Part shown: piece by piece, positions 26,226 through 34,978 of the stretch
Position numbering within the stretch: position 1 is the stretch's first letter
How the letters are laid out: every line of letters starts with the position of its first letter
NCBI RefSeq assembly: GCF_944324505.1
Contig: NZ_CALUWO010000003.1
Coordinates: 62,001 to 126,000 of the forward strand
Length of the DNA: 64,000 nucleotides
Origin: an uncultured Desulfovibrio sp.
GTDB taxonomy: Bacteria > Desulfobacterota > Desulfovibrionia > Desulfovibrionales > Desulfovibrionaceae
Direction: 5' to 3'
Made by a program: the position numbers and the translations under genes
The notes under the pieces: generated by a model
What the model was told of the DNA's origin: nothing
Seen by the model: the letters and a program-made list of their open reading frames with translations, nothing else
Database searches by the model: none

Positions 26226-27943
26226 GGATGCGCCTCTTCTCGCGGTGCACGAATCTTGCGGACAGCCTTGAAGCTGTCCAGCAGGTGCACCAGTTTGCCA
26301 TAGTTGCGCCGGATTTCAAGACCGCCCTTGGTCAGGCGTTCTTCGGGAGGATCGATATAGCTTCGCAGCATGTAGCGGTCGGACAGAATACCTTCCACGC
26401 AGTCCATGATGTCGTCCACCAGATCGGGGAAGAAGGTGGCGATTTCAAATTTGAGGTCCGTAAGCTGTGTCAGCGCCTCGCGCATCATCTGGCGATAGGT
26501 GATGCGTGCTCCCTTGAACATGCGCATGCGCAGGTCTTCCAGAATGCGCACGCGCCGCGCCTGCTGAATGTAGCTGAAGCGGGAGCAGACCTCGCGGTGC
26601 AATTCCCGCATGGTTTCAAAAACGTCGTCATTGTCAGGGGAATAGAGATAACCGGAAAGCACCCTGCTCACATTGGAGAAAAATTCGTCGCTGTAGCTGA
26701 TCATGCGGCGCTGGTGCTTGCTCAGCCAGGCATAGAGAAACTTGAGTTTCTTTTCGTCCGTATCGGTATTTTCCACCACCTCGGTACGTTTGTAGACAAT
26801 GCGCCCCGTATATTCGCCGCGCACAATATCGTTGAGGCGCAGGAACATATTGGTGGTATCCTTGATGATGTTGAGACCGGTCAGGGCCTTTCCCGTGAGG
26901 GGGTGCAGCACCTCCTGAAAGGCCACGGACAGGGCGCGGTCCTGGCGGACGTTGCTCTGGTCAAAGCTGTGCTGCCGGTAGGTGATACGGATGATGATGA
27001 CGCGCCGGGCCGGGTCCAGGAAATAGCCGTCCTGGCTGATGCGCTGTATGGCTTCTTCCTGGTCCTCGTCAACAGCCACAAGGGCAATCTTTTCCAGCAG
27101 GGGATAGCGGCGGTTTTCGCCATCCGCCGTATAGGTGGTGATGGTCCGGTCGGTCTGGCCCAGCACACGCAGCAGAAAGCGTTCGCCCATCTTGTGCAGC
27201 TTGCGTGCGAACAGGGCGGACGAGGTGCGCCGTTCGGAAACGATGGGAAAGCCGTACAGCTCCATGAGATACTGGTAGACGAACATGCGGTTGCGTTCGT
27301 ACAGCTCGTTGTCGCCATAGACGAACTTGCCGATGCGTATGCCGAAGCGCTTGAGTTCGCTGTCGATATCGGAGGGAAAGGAGGCAAAGATACCGGCCAG
27401 ATGAAACTGGCGTCCGCTGTTCAGGGCCAGAACCTGCGCCCGGTCCATGCTGTTGAGGTAGGGAACCAGCGCCGGATAGGCATCCAGAACGGAGGTGTCG
27501 GTGGAGCGGAACTGCTGGCGGAAGACATCCTGGTGCATGCGGGGCAGGCGCGAGGCCAGGGTTTCCAGATTCTGGCGGTATACCTGGTTTTCCAGCGGGC
27601 AGCAGGGCAGGCCTTCCTCTTCCATGGTGACGGAGTGCAGCTTGTCGTACTGGAAAATCTCGGCAAAGTAGTGCAGCTGGCGCGCAAAGGCCACCAGGGC
27701 AAAGCCGGGCAGGTCCTTGTGCTCGAACATGTCGTTGTCAAAGGAGGGCAGCAGCTCGCGGGCTTCCACCAGGGGGTAGTTCTTGGTTTCCTGATAGGGC
27801 TTGACCAGGCAGAAGCGGATGTGCACGGCATCCAGAAAGGCCTTGAGCTGGGGAAGCGTGCTGCACGAAATGGGTTCGGCAAGAGTCTCGGCCCCCTGCC
27901 AGGGCAGACCGTTTTTGCTGAAAACCTCTTGCCATTTGATCAT
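26222..27943 (-). CDS. Large conserved-looking protein of unknown function
   Basis: 573 residues, soluble, acidic/basic balanced, no signal peptide or membrane span. I do not recognise a family or catalytic motif. Features: a Tyr/Phe-rich N-terminal half, CCPLENQVYRQN near residue 113, a long mixed beta/alpha middle, and a helical C-terminal third (LREL..., RRVRILEDLRMRMFKGARI; DLKFEIATFFPDLVDDIMDC). The ATG at 27943 has GAGGG 7 nt upstream; the frame continues to 28018 without support. Its stop overlaps the rsmE start by 4 nt, so it leads an operon with rsmE, rarA and plsC. A housekeeping role linked to translation or replication is a guess from position only. Confidence 0.75.
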   Translation of the reverse strand: MIKWQEVFSKNGLPWQGAETLAEPISCSTLPQLKAFLDAVHIRFCLVKPYQETKNYPLVEARELLPSFDNDMFEHKDLPGFALVAFARQLHYFAEIFQYDKLHSVTMEEEGLPCCPLENQVYRQNLETLASRLPRMHQDVFRQQFRSTDTSVLDAYPALVPYLNSMDRAQVLALNSGRQFHLAGIFASFPSDIDSELKRFGIRIGKFVYGDNELYERNRMFVYQYLMELYGFPIVSERRTSSALFARKLHKMGERFLLRVLGQTDRTITTYTADGENRRYPLLEKIALVAVDEDQEEAIQRISQDGYFLDPARRVIIIRITYRQHSFDQSNVRQDRALSVAFQEVLHPLTGKALTGLNIIKDTTNMFLRLNDIVRGEYTGRIVYKRTEVVENTDTDEKKLKFLYAWLSKHQRRMISYSDEFFSNVSRVLSGYLYSPDNDDVFETMRELHREVCSRFSYIQQARRVRILEDLRMRMFKGARITYRQMMREALTQLTDLKFEIATFFPDLVDDIMDCVEGILSDRYMLRSYIDPPEERLTKGGLEIRRNYGKLVHLLDSFKAVRKIRAPREEAHP

Positions 27944-28046
27944 GCAGCATCCCTCTGGACCAGATTCTGAAAGTATGTATAGGCTATTTCGTCGATGATT
28001 TCCAGCCCCCGCCGGCAACGGAAGGACCGCTGCCCGGCACGGATGC

Positions 28047-28075
28047 TTGCGGGAGGGCCGCAGCTTTGCTACGGT
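28047..28075 (+). promoter_or_regulatory. Possible promoter of the GAF-mreB operon
   Basis: TTGCGG, exactly 17 nt, TACGGT, about 60 nt before the GAF gene start. The -10 match is modest. Confidence 0.35.
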
Positions 28076-28134
28076 AAGGCGGTTCGCTTGGAGGCAGGCG
28101 GCCCCTCCCTTAACCCTTTCATCTGCACTTCGTG

Positions 28135-29181
28135 ATGAACAATACCCTTGAAAAGCATGTTCTGGGCATTCTCTGTAGCGTGTTTGACGCCTATTCCGCT
28201 GTTCTTTTTCTTCCTGACGGGGAAGAAGGCAGCGAAAATCACCGCCTGGCGGCCTCGTTCAGCCTGGGGGACGGCATTGCGGAAGAAAGCGTCATCCAGC
28301 CCGGCAAGGGGCTGGTAGGCTGGATCATTCGCAATCGCCAGCCGCTGGTCGTGCCCAATTTTGACCAGCACCAGAGCACCCTGGGCTACTACCGCAAGGG
28401 AGAGGAATTCGGGGTCAAGGCCTTCATGGGCTGCCCTGTGCCCACGGGCGGGGCGCTGTGCGTGGACAGCAAGCGCCAGTATTCCTTTACGGACAAGGAC
28501 TACAAAATCCTCCAGATGTTTGCCGAGCTGGTGACCCGCCAGCAGAATGCCTGCACGGGGCAGAGCGTCTATCCTGCTGACATTCCGCGCTATTTTGCCC
28601 AGCTGGGCGTCATACAGGACCTGCGCTTCAGTCATAAGCGCTGGCCGGATTTCATCCAGAACTTTCTGCGCACCATGGTCGAGGCCACGGGCTTTGACTA
28701 CTGCGCTTTTGCCTCGGTGGTGCAGCCCGGCGAAAGCTACTGCGTGGAATGTGAATCGGCCCGCCTGCTGCTGGATGGCGGGCAGCCCCTGCAGCTCGGC
28801 ATGGGCAGCGGTATTGCCGGCTGGGTGTTCAGCAACGGGCAGCCCGTTTTTGCCGAAAGCGCCACCGGCGCTCCGTCCACCCTGCTGTTCGGCAAGCTGC
28901 CGGACATGCCCGATTTCCAGGCCGTGGTCTGCATGCCGGTGGTCATCAACAAAAGCACGCGCTGTGTGCTCTGTCTTGCTCATACGGCCGCCCGGCCCAT
29001 GGACGAGGCGCTGCGCAGCTTTGTGCGTCAGGCCGTGGACCATCTGGCGCTCTTTCTGGAAAATCTCTATCTCAAGACCCGTCTGCGCAATATGCTGCCC
29101 CGTGCCCGGGTGCATACGGACGGGCCGCATGTTTATGACCCTGACGCTTCCTCCGCCTCAGGCACCCCGGATGACGAATAA
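28135..29181 (+). CDS. Tandem GAF-domain protein
   Basis: 348-residue cytoplasmic protein with two GAF sensor domains and no output domain. The first spans residues 1-140 (YSAVLFLPDGEEGSENHRL; IQPGKGLVGWIIRNRQPLVV; KAFMGCPVP). The second spans about 170-315 (FDYCAFASVVQPGESYCV, GMGSGIAGWVFSNGQPVFAE, VVCMPVVINKSTRCVLCLAH). Start is uncertain: GTG at 28132 or ATG at 28135, neither with a clear ribosome site. Its TAA overlaps the mreB ATG by one base, so it is coupled to MreB. Ligand unknown. Confidence 0.78.
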   Translation: MNNTLEKHVLGILCSVFDAYSAVLFLPDGEEGSENHRLAASFSLGDGIAEESVIQPGKGLVGWIIRNRQPLVVPNFDQHQSTLGYYRKGEEFGVKAFMGCPVPTGGALCVDSKRQYSFTDKDYKILQMFAELVTRQQNACTGQSVYPADIPRYFAQLGVIQDLRFSHKRWPDFIQNFLRTMVEATGFDYCAFASVVQPGESYCVECESARLLLDGGQPLQLGMGSGIAGWVFSNGQPVFAESATGAPSTLLFGKLPDMPDFQAVVCMPVVINKSTRCVLCLAHTAARPMDEALRSFVRQAVDHLALFLENLYLKTRLRNMLPRARVHTDGPHVYDPDASSASGTPDDE

Positions 29182-30206
29182 TGCTGCCACGTCTGCTTCG
29201 CCGCTATTTTGCCGAGGATATTGCCATGGACCTCGGAACGGCCAATACCCTGCTGTATACCCGCCGGCAGGGTATCGTCATCAACGAGCCGTCCGTGGTG
29301 GCGCTGGATACACAGAAAAATACGGTTCTGGCCGTGGGCGCCGAGGCGCGGGCCTGCCTGGGGCGCACGCCCCGGCGTATCCGGGCGGTACGCCCCATGA
29401 AGGACGGCGTCATTGCCGATTTTGACGTGACGCAGGCCATGATTGCCCATTTTGTGCGCAAGGTCATCACGGGGCTGCGCCTCATCCGGCCGTCCATGGT
29501 CATCTGCATTCCGTCGGGCATTACCCAGGTGGAAAAGCGGGCGGTCATTGATGCGGCCCATCTTGCCGGGGCGCACGATGTTTCGCTGGTGGAAGAACCC
29601 ATGGGCGCGGCCCTGGGGGCGGACATGCCCGTGCGCGAACCCCTGGGCAATATGGTGCTGGATATCGGCGGCGGCACCAGCGAGGTGGCGGTCATCACCC
29701 TGTCCGCCATTGCGGTTTCCCAGTCCGTGCGGGTGGCCGGCGATGCCATGAATCTGGCCGTGCAGCGCTATCTGCGCGATGTCTTTCGCCTGGAAGTGGG
29801 CGAGGTGACGGCAGAAAATGTCAAAAAGGTGCTGGGCAGCGCCGTTCCGCAGCCGGGGGCGCCGCGCCTGGAAGTGTCGGGCAAGGACCTGGTGGGCGGT
29901 GCGCCGCGCACCGTGACCATTACGGAAGGCCATGTGCGCGAGGCCCTCAGCGACTGCGTGCAGACCATTGTGGGCGCCGTGATGAGCACTCTGGAACGCA
30001 CCCCGCCGGAACTGGCGGCCGATATCTATACCAACGGTCTGCTCATGGCCGGTGGCGGTTCGCTGCTCAAGGGGCTGGGGCAGCGCATTGCCCACGAAAC
30101 CAAGCTCAAGGTCTTTGTGGACAAGGCTCCCCTCACAACCGTTTTGCGCGGCACGGCCCGCGCCATGCTGGACAGGGACCTCTACGCGCCCGTCTTCATC
30201 AACTAG
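29181..30206 (+). CDS. mreB: Rod-shape-determining actin homologue MreB
   Basis: Actin-fold ATPase that forms membrane-associated filaments and directs lateral wall growth. 341 residues. Phosphate-1 loop FAEDIAMDLGTANTLLYT lies at residues 10-27, the connect-1 region VEEPMGAALGADMPV near 138, phosphate-2 VLDIGGGTSEVAVITLS near 160, and the adenosine motif NGLLMAGGGSLLKGL near 283. It is co-translated with the GAF protein (TAATG overlap). The usual mreCD genes do not follow; an inositol-phosphatase gene does, so this may be one of two mreB copies in the genome. Confidence 0.92.
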   Translation: MLPRLLRRYFAEDIAMDLGTANTLLYTRRQGIVINEPSVVALDTQKNTVLAVGAEARACLGRTPRRIRAVRPMKDGVIADFDVTQAMIAHFVRKVITGLRLIRPSMVICIPSGITQVEKRAVIDAAHLAGAHDVSLVEEPMGAALGADMPVREPLGNMVLDIGGGTSEVAVITLSAIAVSQSVRVAGDAMNLAVQRYLRDVFRLEVGEVTAENVKKVLGSAVPQPGAPRLEVSGKDLVGGAPRTVTITEGHVREALSDCVQTIVGAVMSTLERTPPELAADIYTNGLLMAGGGSLLKGLGQRIAHETKLKVFVDKAPLTTVLRGTARAMLDRDLYAPVFIN

Positions 30207-30215
30207 GCTTTTGCC

Positions 30216-31016
30216 ATGCCTGCTCTTCCTTCTTTGTCGCTGCTTGCAGAACCTCTTGTGGATATTGTGCGCCGCAGCGGGCGCATCATCAGGGAACACT
30301 GGCGGATGCCGAGTCATGCGCGCCACAAGGGGCGCATTGATCTGGTGACCGAAACGGACCTGGCGGTGGAGGCCTTTCTTGTGCAGGAGCTGGAACAGCT
30401 GCTGCCGCAGGCCCTGTTCATGGCCGAGGAAAGCGCACGGCCCGGGCAGCAGCCCGGAGAACTGTGCTGGATCATTGATCCTGTGGACGGCACCACCAAC
30501 TTTGTGCACCGTCTGCCGCATGTGGGGACATCGGTGGCGCTCTGGCAGAAGGGCGCGCCCGTGCTGGGCGTGGTCAATGTGCCCATGCTGGAGGAATGCT
30601 ACTGGGCCGTGGCCGGAGAAGGGGCCTTCTGCAATGGTGCGCCCCTGCGGGTGAGCGATGCCCAGACACTGGAGGATACCCTGGTGGCCACGGGAATTCC
30701 CTATACCATCCGGCAGGACCTGCCGGACGTGCTGGACAAGCTGCGTGCCGTGCTGCCGGCAACGCAGAATTTGCGCCGCCTGGGGGCGGCCTCGGTGGAT
30801 CTGGCCTATGTGGCTTCCGGGCATCTGGATGCCTATTACGAAATGGGTCTCAGGCCGTGGGATGTGGCGGCCGGCATGCTGCTGGTGCAGGAGGCCGGCG
30901 GCAGGGTGACGCGCAGTGACGGCGGCCCCTTTGCCTTTGGGGACGAAATCCTGGCCACCAATGGTCACGTGCATGACGCCATGGTGGCTGTGCTGCGGCA
31001 GGCTATCCGGCACTGA
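30216..31016 (+). CDS. Inositol monophosphatase family protein (SuhB-like)
   Basis: Mg2+-dependent, Li+-sensitive-type phosphatase of 266 residues. Metal-binding motifs are present: MAEESARP (Glu), WIIDPVDGTTNFVH near residue 87 (the family signature) and LRPWDVAAGMLLVQEAGG near 208. It lies 9 nt after mreB and is probably co-transcribed. Substrate may be inositol-1-phosphate or another small phosphate monoester, or the protein may act like SuhB in rRNA transcription; sequence alone does not decide. Confidence 0.9.
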   Translation: MPALPSLSLLAEPLVDIVRRSGRIIREHWRMPSHARHKGRIDLVTETDLAVEAFLVQELEQLLPQALFMAEESARPGQQPGELCWIIDPVDGTTNFVHRLPHVGTSVALWQKGAPVLGVVNVPMLEECYWAVAGEGAFCNGAPLRVSDAQTLEDTLVATGIPYTIRQDLPDVLDKLRAVLPATQNLRRLGAASVDLAYVASGHLDAYYEMGLRPWDVAAGMLLVQEAGGRVTRSDGGPFAFGDEILATNGHVHDAMVAVLRQAIRH

Positions 31017-31246
31017 GCGCATGCGGCCCCCGGCTGCCGGCAGACAGCGTCATCCCTGATGCGGACGTGTGCCGTGTGCCCCGGCCGGGGCAGAAGCCGG
31101 GAAGGCGCCCTGGGGACGGGGCAGCGCTTCTGCCGGGGGAGCCTGCCGGCGGAAGGCATGGGGCTGTCCGTACAGGTGACGTCGTATGGGGCCGGATGGA
31201 TGGCAGGGAGCTGCCGTTTCCCGTGCGGGCACACAGGATAAGATTT

Positions 31247-31819
31247 TCAGCCATGGTGCGGCTCGTCTGGTTCCGGCGCAGGCAGGTCTTCCGCGGCTGC
31301 TGCGGGGCAGCTGACCTGTGGCAGGAGACAGCCCATCTGGAGCGCATGGCGCAGCAGGGGAGAAAGCAGGGCGCCATTGTGCCGGGCGATGCCGGAAAGT
31401 TCATCGGCATCCAGCAGCAGCTGCCTGTCGGGATCAACGGCCAGGGCACGCAGGCGGGCGGTGCTGATCCTGACCGCATACAGACAGGTAAAGGCCGGAT
31501 GCTCAGCCGCCGGAGCCGGGGGCAGGATGCGGATTTCCCGCAGGGGCAGGCGGCCCAGCCCATGCTGCCGGGCCAGGCGCTCCGCCGTGTCCAGCATGGC
31601 CGTGCCGGCAGGCACCACGCCACGGGCAAAAAGGTCCCAGCCCTGGCTGCCGCGTACCAGCAGGGCCTGGTCGGACGAGCAGACAAAGAGCGCCACAGCG
31701 CGATGGACAAGGTGCTGCTTCAGTACGGCAGATTGCGGCATGCAGCAGACAGGCCGGTTGTGGCGGTCCACCACATCCAGCAGAAGGCGGCTTCCTGAGG
31801 AGAGGGAACGGGGAATCAT
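31247..31819 (-). CDS. Degenerate NUDIX-like protein
   Basis: About 190 residues resembling the isopentenyl-diphosphate-isomerase-type NUDIX group: LLLDVVDRHNRPVCCMPQSAV, then HRAVALFVCSSDQALLVRGSQGWDLFARGVVPAG. The NUDIX box that should follow is broken (AMLDTAERLARQHGL lacks the REUxEE glutamates), so hydrolase activity is doubtful. The ATG at 31819 overlaps, head to head, the start of the divergent rimI gene; no good ribosome site is seen, so the start is uncertain. The C-terminus is Ala/Pro-rich. Either a non-catalytic relative or a gene decaying in place. Confidence 0.55.
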   Translation of the reverse strand: MIPRSLSSGSRLLLDVVDRHNRPVCCMPQSAVLKQHLVHRAVALFVCSSDQALLVRGSQGWDLFARGVVPAGTAMLDTAERLARQHGLGRLPLREIRILPPAPAAEHPAFTCLYAVRISTARLRALAVDPDRQLLLDADELSGIARHNGALLSPLLRHALQMGCLLPQVSCPAAAAEDLPAPEPDEPHHG

Positions 31820-32291
31820 GATGCAGAGCAGGTCCCGCACGCTGGAGTTTCGGGCATTGGAAAAAGAGGATGCCGTGGCCATGCAGGAGCTGGAAGCCCG
31901 CTGCTTTTCGCTGCCCTGGACAGAAGAGCAGTGCCGCACCGCCTTTGGTCAGAGCGCCTTTGCGGCCTTTGGCCTGTGGAACGGGCGGGAGCTGGTGGCC
32001 TATGTTTCCTTGTATCACAGCCTGGATGAACTGGAAATACTCAATCTGGCTGTCAGCCCGGAGCGGCGTCGGCAAGGCCTTGGGCGCCATCTGCTGCAAA
32101 TGGCCTTGCAAGCGGCGCATAAAATGGGTATCAGAAAGAGTTTGCTGGAGGTACGCGAAAGCAATGCGCCTGCCATTGGCCTGTATGAAGGCGCCGGTTT
32201 CCGGCTGGCAGGGCGGCGGCGTGCCTATTATCATGATCCTGACGAGGACGCCCTGATCTATACGCGCCCCGCTCCGTCTGACGAAGCATAA
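31818..32291 (+). CDS. rimI: Ribosomal-protein alanine N-acetyltransferase (RimI)
   Basis: GNAT-fold acetyltransferase of 157 residues, predicted to acetylate the N-terminus of ribosomal protein S18. Motifs: LEARCFSLPWTEEQCRTAF near residue 27 (typical RimI), LEILNLAVSPERRRQGLGRHLL near 72 (acetyl-CoA P-loop RRRQGLG), and LEVRESNAPAIGLYEGAGFRLAGRRRAYY near 110. The start is ATG 31818 or 31821, preceded by a purine-rich GAGGAGAGGG. Its first bases overlap the start codon of the divergent NUDIX-like gene. Confidence 0.88.
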   Translation: MMQSRSRTLEFRALEKEDAVAMQELEARCFSLPWTEEQCRTAFGQSAFAAFGLWNGRELVAYVSLYHSLDELEILNLAVSPERRRQGLGRHLLQMALQAAHKMGIRKSLLEVRESNAPAIGLYEGAGFRLAGRRRAYYHDPDEDALIYTRPAPSDEA

Positions 32292-32375
32292 GGGGAGCAA
32301 TGCAGGGGGCGTCGCGCCGGTATGGGCCGAGACTGCGGCGCCGGTGAAACTTCGCTGATCGAGCGGGTGAACGCT

Positions 32376-33137
32376 ATGCAGAAAATCATTGCCGCCAATT
32401 GGAAGATGTTCAAAACCAGGGCGGAAGCCCGGGAAACGGCTGCGGCACTGGTGTCGCTTCTTGCCGCCAGACAGGAAGACGCTGCCGGGCGGCTGGTCAT
32501 CGTGTATCCGCCGTTTACCGCCATTGCCGAGGTGGCGGACGTATTTGCCGGCATGGCCGGCACGGCCACGGGCGCTCAGGATGTGTATCCGGCGGAAGAG
32601 GGGGCCTTTACCGGGGAAATCTCGCCGCGCATGCTGGCGGATGCCGGGGCCACCTGGGTGCTGACCGGACATTCCGAACGCCGGCACGTGCTGGGCGAAA
32701 GCGACGAGCTGGTGGGGCGCAAGACGGCCTTTGCCCTGGAGCAGGGGCTGTCCGTCATGCTCTGTGTGGGAGAAACGCTGGCAGAGCGTGAGGCCGGTCA
32801 GCTGGCCGCGGTGCTGGAACGGCAACTGGCCGCCGGTGTGGCCAATGTGGCTTCGGAACGGCTGGCCGGGCGCTTTGCCGTGGCCTATGAGCCTGTCTGG
32901 GCCATCGGGACGGGCAAGGTGGCCGGTCCCGAAGAGGCCGGCGAAGCGCATGCCCTGGTGCGGCAGATTCTGCGTTCCTGCGTGGGGCCTGTGGCGGACG
33001 AAACGCCGCTGCTCTACGGCGGCAGCGTCAAGCCGGCCAATGCCGCCGGGCTGCTGGCACTTGACAATGTGGATGGTCTTCTGGTAGGAGGCGCATCTTT
33101 GGACGCGAATTCCTTCGCGCAGATTATTTTTGCCTGA
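32376..33137 (+). CDS. tpiA: Triosephosphate isomerase
   Basis: Glycolytic TIM-barrel enzyme interconverting dihydroxyacetone phosphate and glyceraldehyde-3-phosphate. 253 residues with all catalytic elements: IAANWKMFK (Lys), WVLTGHSERR (His), AYEPVWAIGTGK (Glu, with loop 6 after it) and LLYGGSVKPANAAGLL (phosphate gripper). The ATG at 32376 gives the standard MQKIIAANWKM start; the frame extends to 32322 without conservation. It precedes secG. Confidence 0.96.
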   Translation: MQKIIAANWKMFKTRAEARETAAALVSLLAARQEDAAGRLVIVYPPFTAIAEVADVFAGMAGTATGAQDVYPAEEGAFTGEISPRMLADAGATWVLTGHSERRHVLGESDELVGRKTAFALEQGLSVMLCVGETLAEREAGQLAAVLERQLAAGVANVASERLAGRFAVAYEPVWAIGTGKVAGPEEAGEAHALVRQILRSCVGPVADETPLLYGGSVKPANAAGLLALDNVDGLLVGGASLDANSFAQIIFA

Positions 33138-33325
33138 CAGGCGCATCTGCCGCCCAGCGCGGGAGGCAGATGGCGCTGCTTGTATCTTTTTGGGGGATGG
33201 GCCGCCGCAGGCTGCGCCATCCGGGCAAACGCGGTACAGGGGCACGTACGGGGGCTTCCGTGCGGGCCGTGCACCTTATTTGACATGGCAGCATTTCTCA
33301 GGGGAGATGCTTCAGGGAGGCTTCG

Positions 33326-33778
33326 GTGGAAACCCTCATTTTGACGCTTCATATCATTGTCTGCGTTCTTCTTGTTATCCTCATCCTGCTTCAGGCAGGC
33401 AAGGAAGGCATGGGTGTCATCTTTGGCGGTGGCGGTAATACGTCCGTCTTCGGCAGCAGCGGCGCCGGCGGCATTCTGGCCAAGCTTACGGCCTTCATGG
33501 CTGTGGTCTTTGTCATCACCTCGCTGAGCTATACCTATGTGAGCAGCCCCAGGGCAGCTTCCGAAGAATCCCAGATTCTTTCCACGCCGGCCGTGAACAT
33601 TGAGGACAGCATCCCCGCGCAGCCGGCCGCGCCTGCGGCTCCCGCCGGTACCGACAGTGCCGCGTCCGCTCCCGCCGTCGAAAAGGCCCCGGCCGCCCAG
33701 CCGGCCGCCCCTGCGCCGTCCGGCGATGCGCCTGCTCCGGCGGCTGCGGCTCCCGAAGCGCCAGCCACAGCGCAGTAG
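33326..33778 (+). CDS. secG: Protein-export membrane protein SecG with Ala/Pro-rich tail
   Basis: Small subunit of the SecYEG translocon. The first ~75 residues are the SecG core: two membrane spans around GKEGMGVIFGGGGNTSVFGSSGAGG. Residues 85-150 form an Ala/Pro-rich acidic extension, as in related sulfate reducers, with no known function. Start codon is GTG at 33326, set by GGGAGG 5 nt upstream. A strong terminator follows. Confidence 0.92.
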   Translation: METLILTLHIIVCVLLVILILLQAGKEGMGVIFGGGGNTSVFGSSGAGGILAKLTAFMAVVFVITSLSYTYVSSPRAASEESQILSTPAVNIEDSIPAQPAAPAAPAGTDSAASAPAVEKAPAAQPAAPAPSGDAPAPAAAAPEAPATAQ

Positions 33779-33800
33779 TCCTCCCCTGTCCCGATTCTGG

Positions 33801-33827
33801 AAAAGCCGCGGCCTGCCGCGGCTTTTT
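33801..33827 (+). terminator. Intrinsic terminator after secG
   Basis: AAAAGCCGCGG/CCGCGGCTTTT, 11-bp stem with a CCTG loop, ending in TTTTTC. Confidence 0.85.
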
Positions 33828-33846
33828 CGTGCAAGGAGCGTGCGTC

Positions 33847-34890
33847 ATGAGCAGGCAGCCCAAGGAAAAGCACCCTGACAGACTGTGGTGCGATGAGGAC
33901 CGACCGGGTGACAATCCCTTTGCGGCCCTGGACCAGAACCTCTTTCCCCGTGCGAACGGAGCGCCCGGCCGTAGCGGTACGGCAGGACGGGGAGCGCATT
34001 CCTCTAACAGGCCGCGTGCCAGGCGGGCCGTGACGGAAGAGGATGCCGAGGCCCGGCTCTTTCTGGAGGCCATGTCGCAGACATGTGTACGGCCGGAAGC
34101 CGGGACAACGGCGTCAGGCGGCTTCGGTCTGGACGAACAGAGCAATCTTTCCCAAAAGGTGGCGGCCCGCCGGAAGGCGCAGACGGCCAGGGCAGCGCGA
34201 ACAGCCGCTCCTGCCGCAGCAACGGCCGCCGCGCCAGTGTCGCCTTCCCGGACGTCCGGCCCGGCGACGGTGGCCGCCACATCCGGTGACGGACCGGTCC
34301 AGGGACAGGTGGCGGCAGACAGCGAGGCAGATGCCTTTCTGCTGGCCATGCGTCAGGTGCGTCCGCTGCCGGGCAGGGGACGTGCCGTGGCGCCGCCCGT
34401 GGTAGCGCAGACGCCCCCGCCGGCGGCGGATACCTCCTTGCAGGATTTTCTGGAAGGCAAGCTGGAATTTGCCCTGTCCTTTACCGATGAGTATCTGGAA
34501 GGCTATGTGGTGGGCCTGGACCCCCTGATCATGGGCAAACTGCGGGCCGGGTCCCTCAGCCCGGAAGCCCATATGGACCTGCATGGCCTCAATGTTCAGC
34601 AGGCCTTTGAAAGCCTGCGCGGTTTCTTGCGCGGTTCCTGGTACAAGGGGCTGCGGACGGTGCTGGTTGTGCCCGGTCGCGGCCGCAATTCGCCGGACGG
34701 GGTAAGCGTGTTGCGCGGCAAGTTGCAGACCTGGCTCACGCAGGACCCCTTCAAGCGGGTGGTGCTGGCCTTCTGTACGGCACAGCCGCACGATGGCGGA
34801 CCGGGCAGCATCTATGTGCTGCTGCGCAAGTTCCGTAAAAAGGGGCGTATCTGCTGGGAGCGCATGCCGGCGGATGCCGATCTGTTCTAG
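33847..34890 (+). CDS. Smr-domain protein
   Basis: 347 residues. The N-terminal ~200 residues are low-complexity, Ala/Arg/Pro-rich, with two short repeats of the form EDAEARLFLEAMSQ and SEADAFLLAMRQV. A conserved helical linker follows (LQDFLEGKLEFALSFTDEYLEGYVVGLDP). The C-terminal Smr domain (residues 240-340) shows MDLHGLNVQQAFESLRGFL and VLVVPGRGRNSPDG, then FCTAQPHDGGPGSIYVLLR. Smr domains are DNA nicking or RNA endonucleases linked to repair or ribosome rescue. The ATG at 33847 follows AAGGAG; it begins 20 nt after the secG terminator. Confidence 0.87.
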   Translation: MSRQPKEKHPDRLWCDEDRPGDNPFAALDQNLFPRANGAPGRSGTAGRGAHSSNRPRARRAVTEEDAEARLFLEAMSQTCVRPEAGTTASGGFGLDEQSNLSQKVAARRKAQTARAARTAAPAAATAAAPVSPSRTSGPATVAATSGDGPVQGQVAADSEADAFLLAMRQVRPLPGRGRAVAPPVVAQTPPPAADTSLQDFLEGKLEFALSFTDEYLEGYVVGLDPLIMGKLRAGSLSPEAHMDLHGLNVQQAFESLRGFLRGSWYKGLRTVLVVPGRGRNSPDGVSVLRGKLQTWLTQDPFKRVVLAFCTAQPHDGGPGSIYVLLRKFRKKGRICWERMPADADLF

Positions 34891-34978
34891 TGCCGGCTGA
34901 TGCGGCGGCAGGCTGCGAGGCAGGCACGACAGTATACCCGCGGTTCATGCCGTACGCTGCGGACGGGGGAGGGCTGTC

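Noticed and set aside
31077..31092. Palindrome TGCCCCGGCCGGGGCA between the inositol-phosphatase and NUDIX-like genes as a terminator
   Set aside because: No T tract on either strand and no room for a proper loop without opening the stem; likely chance in GC-rich sequence.
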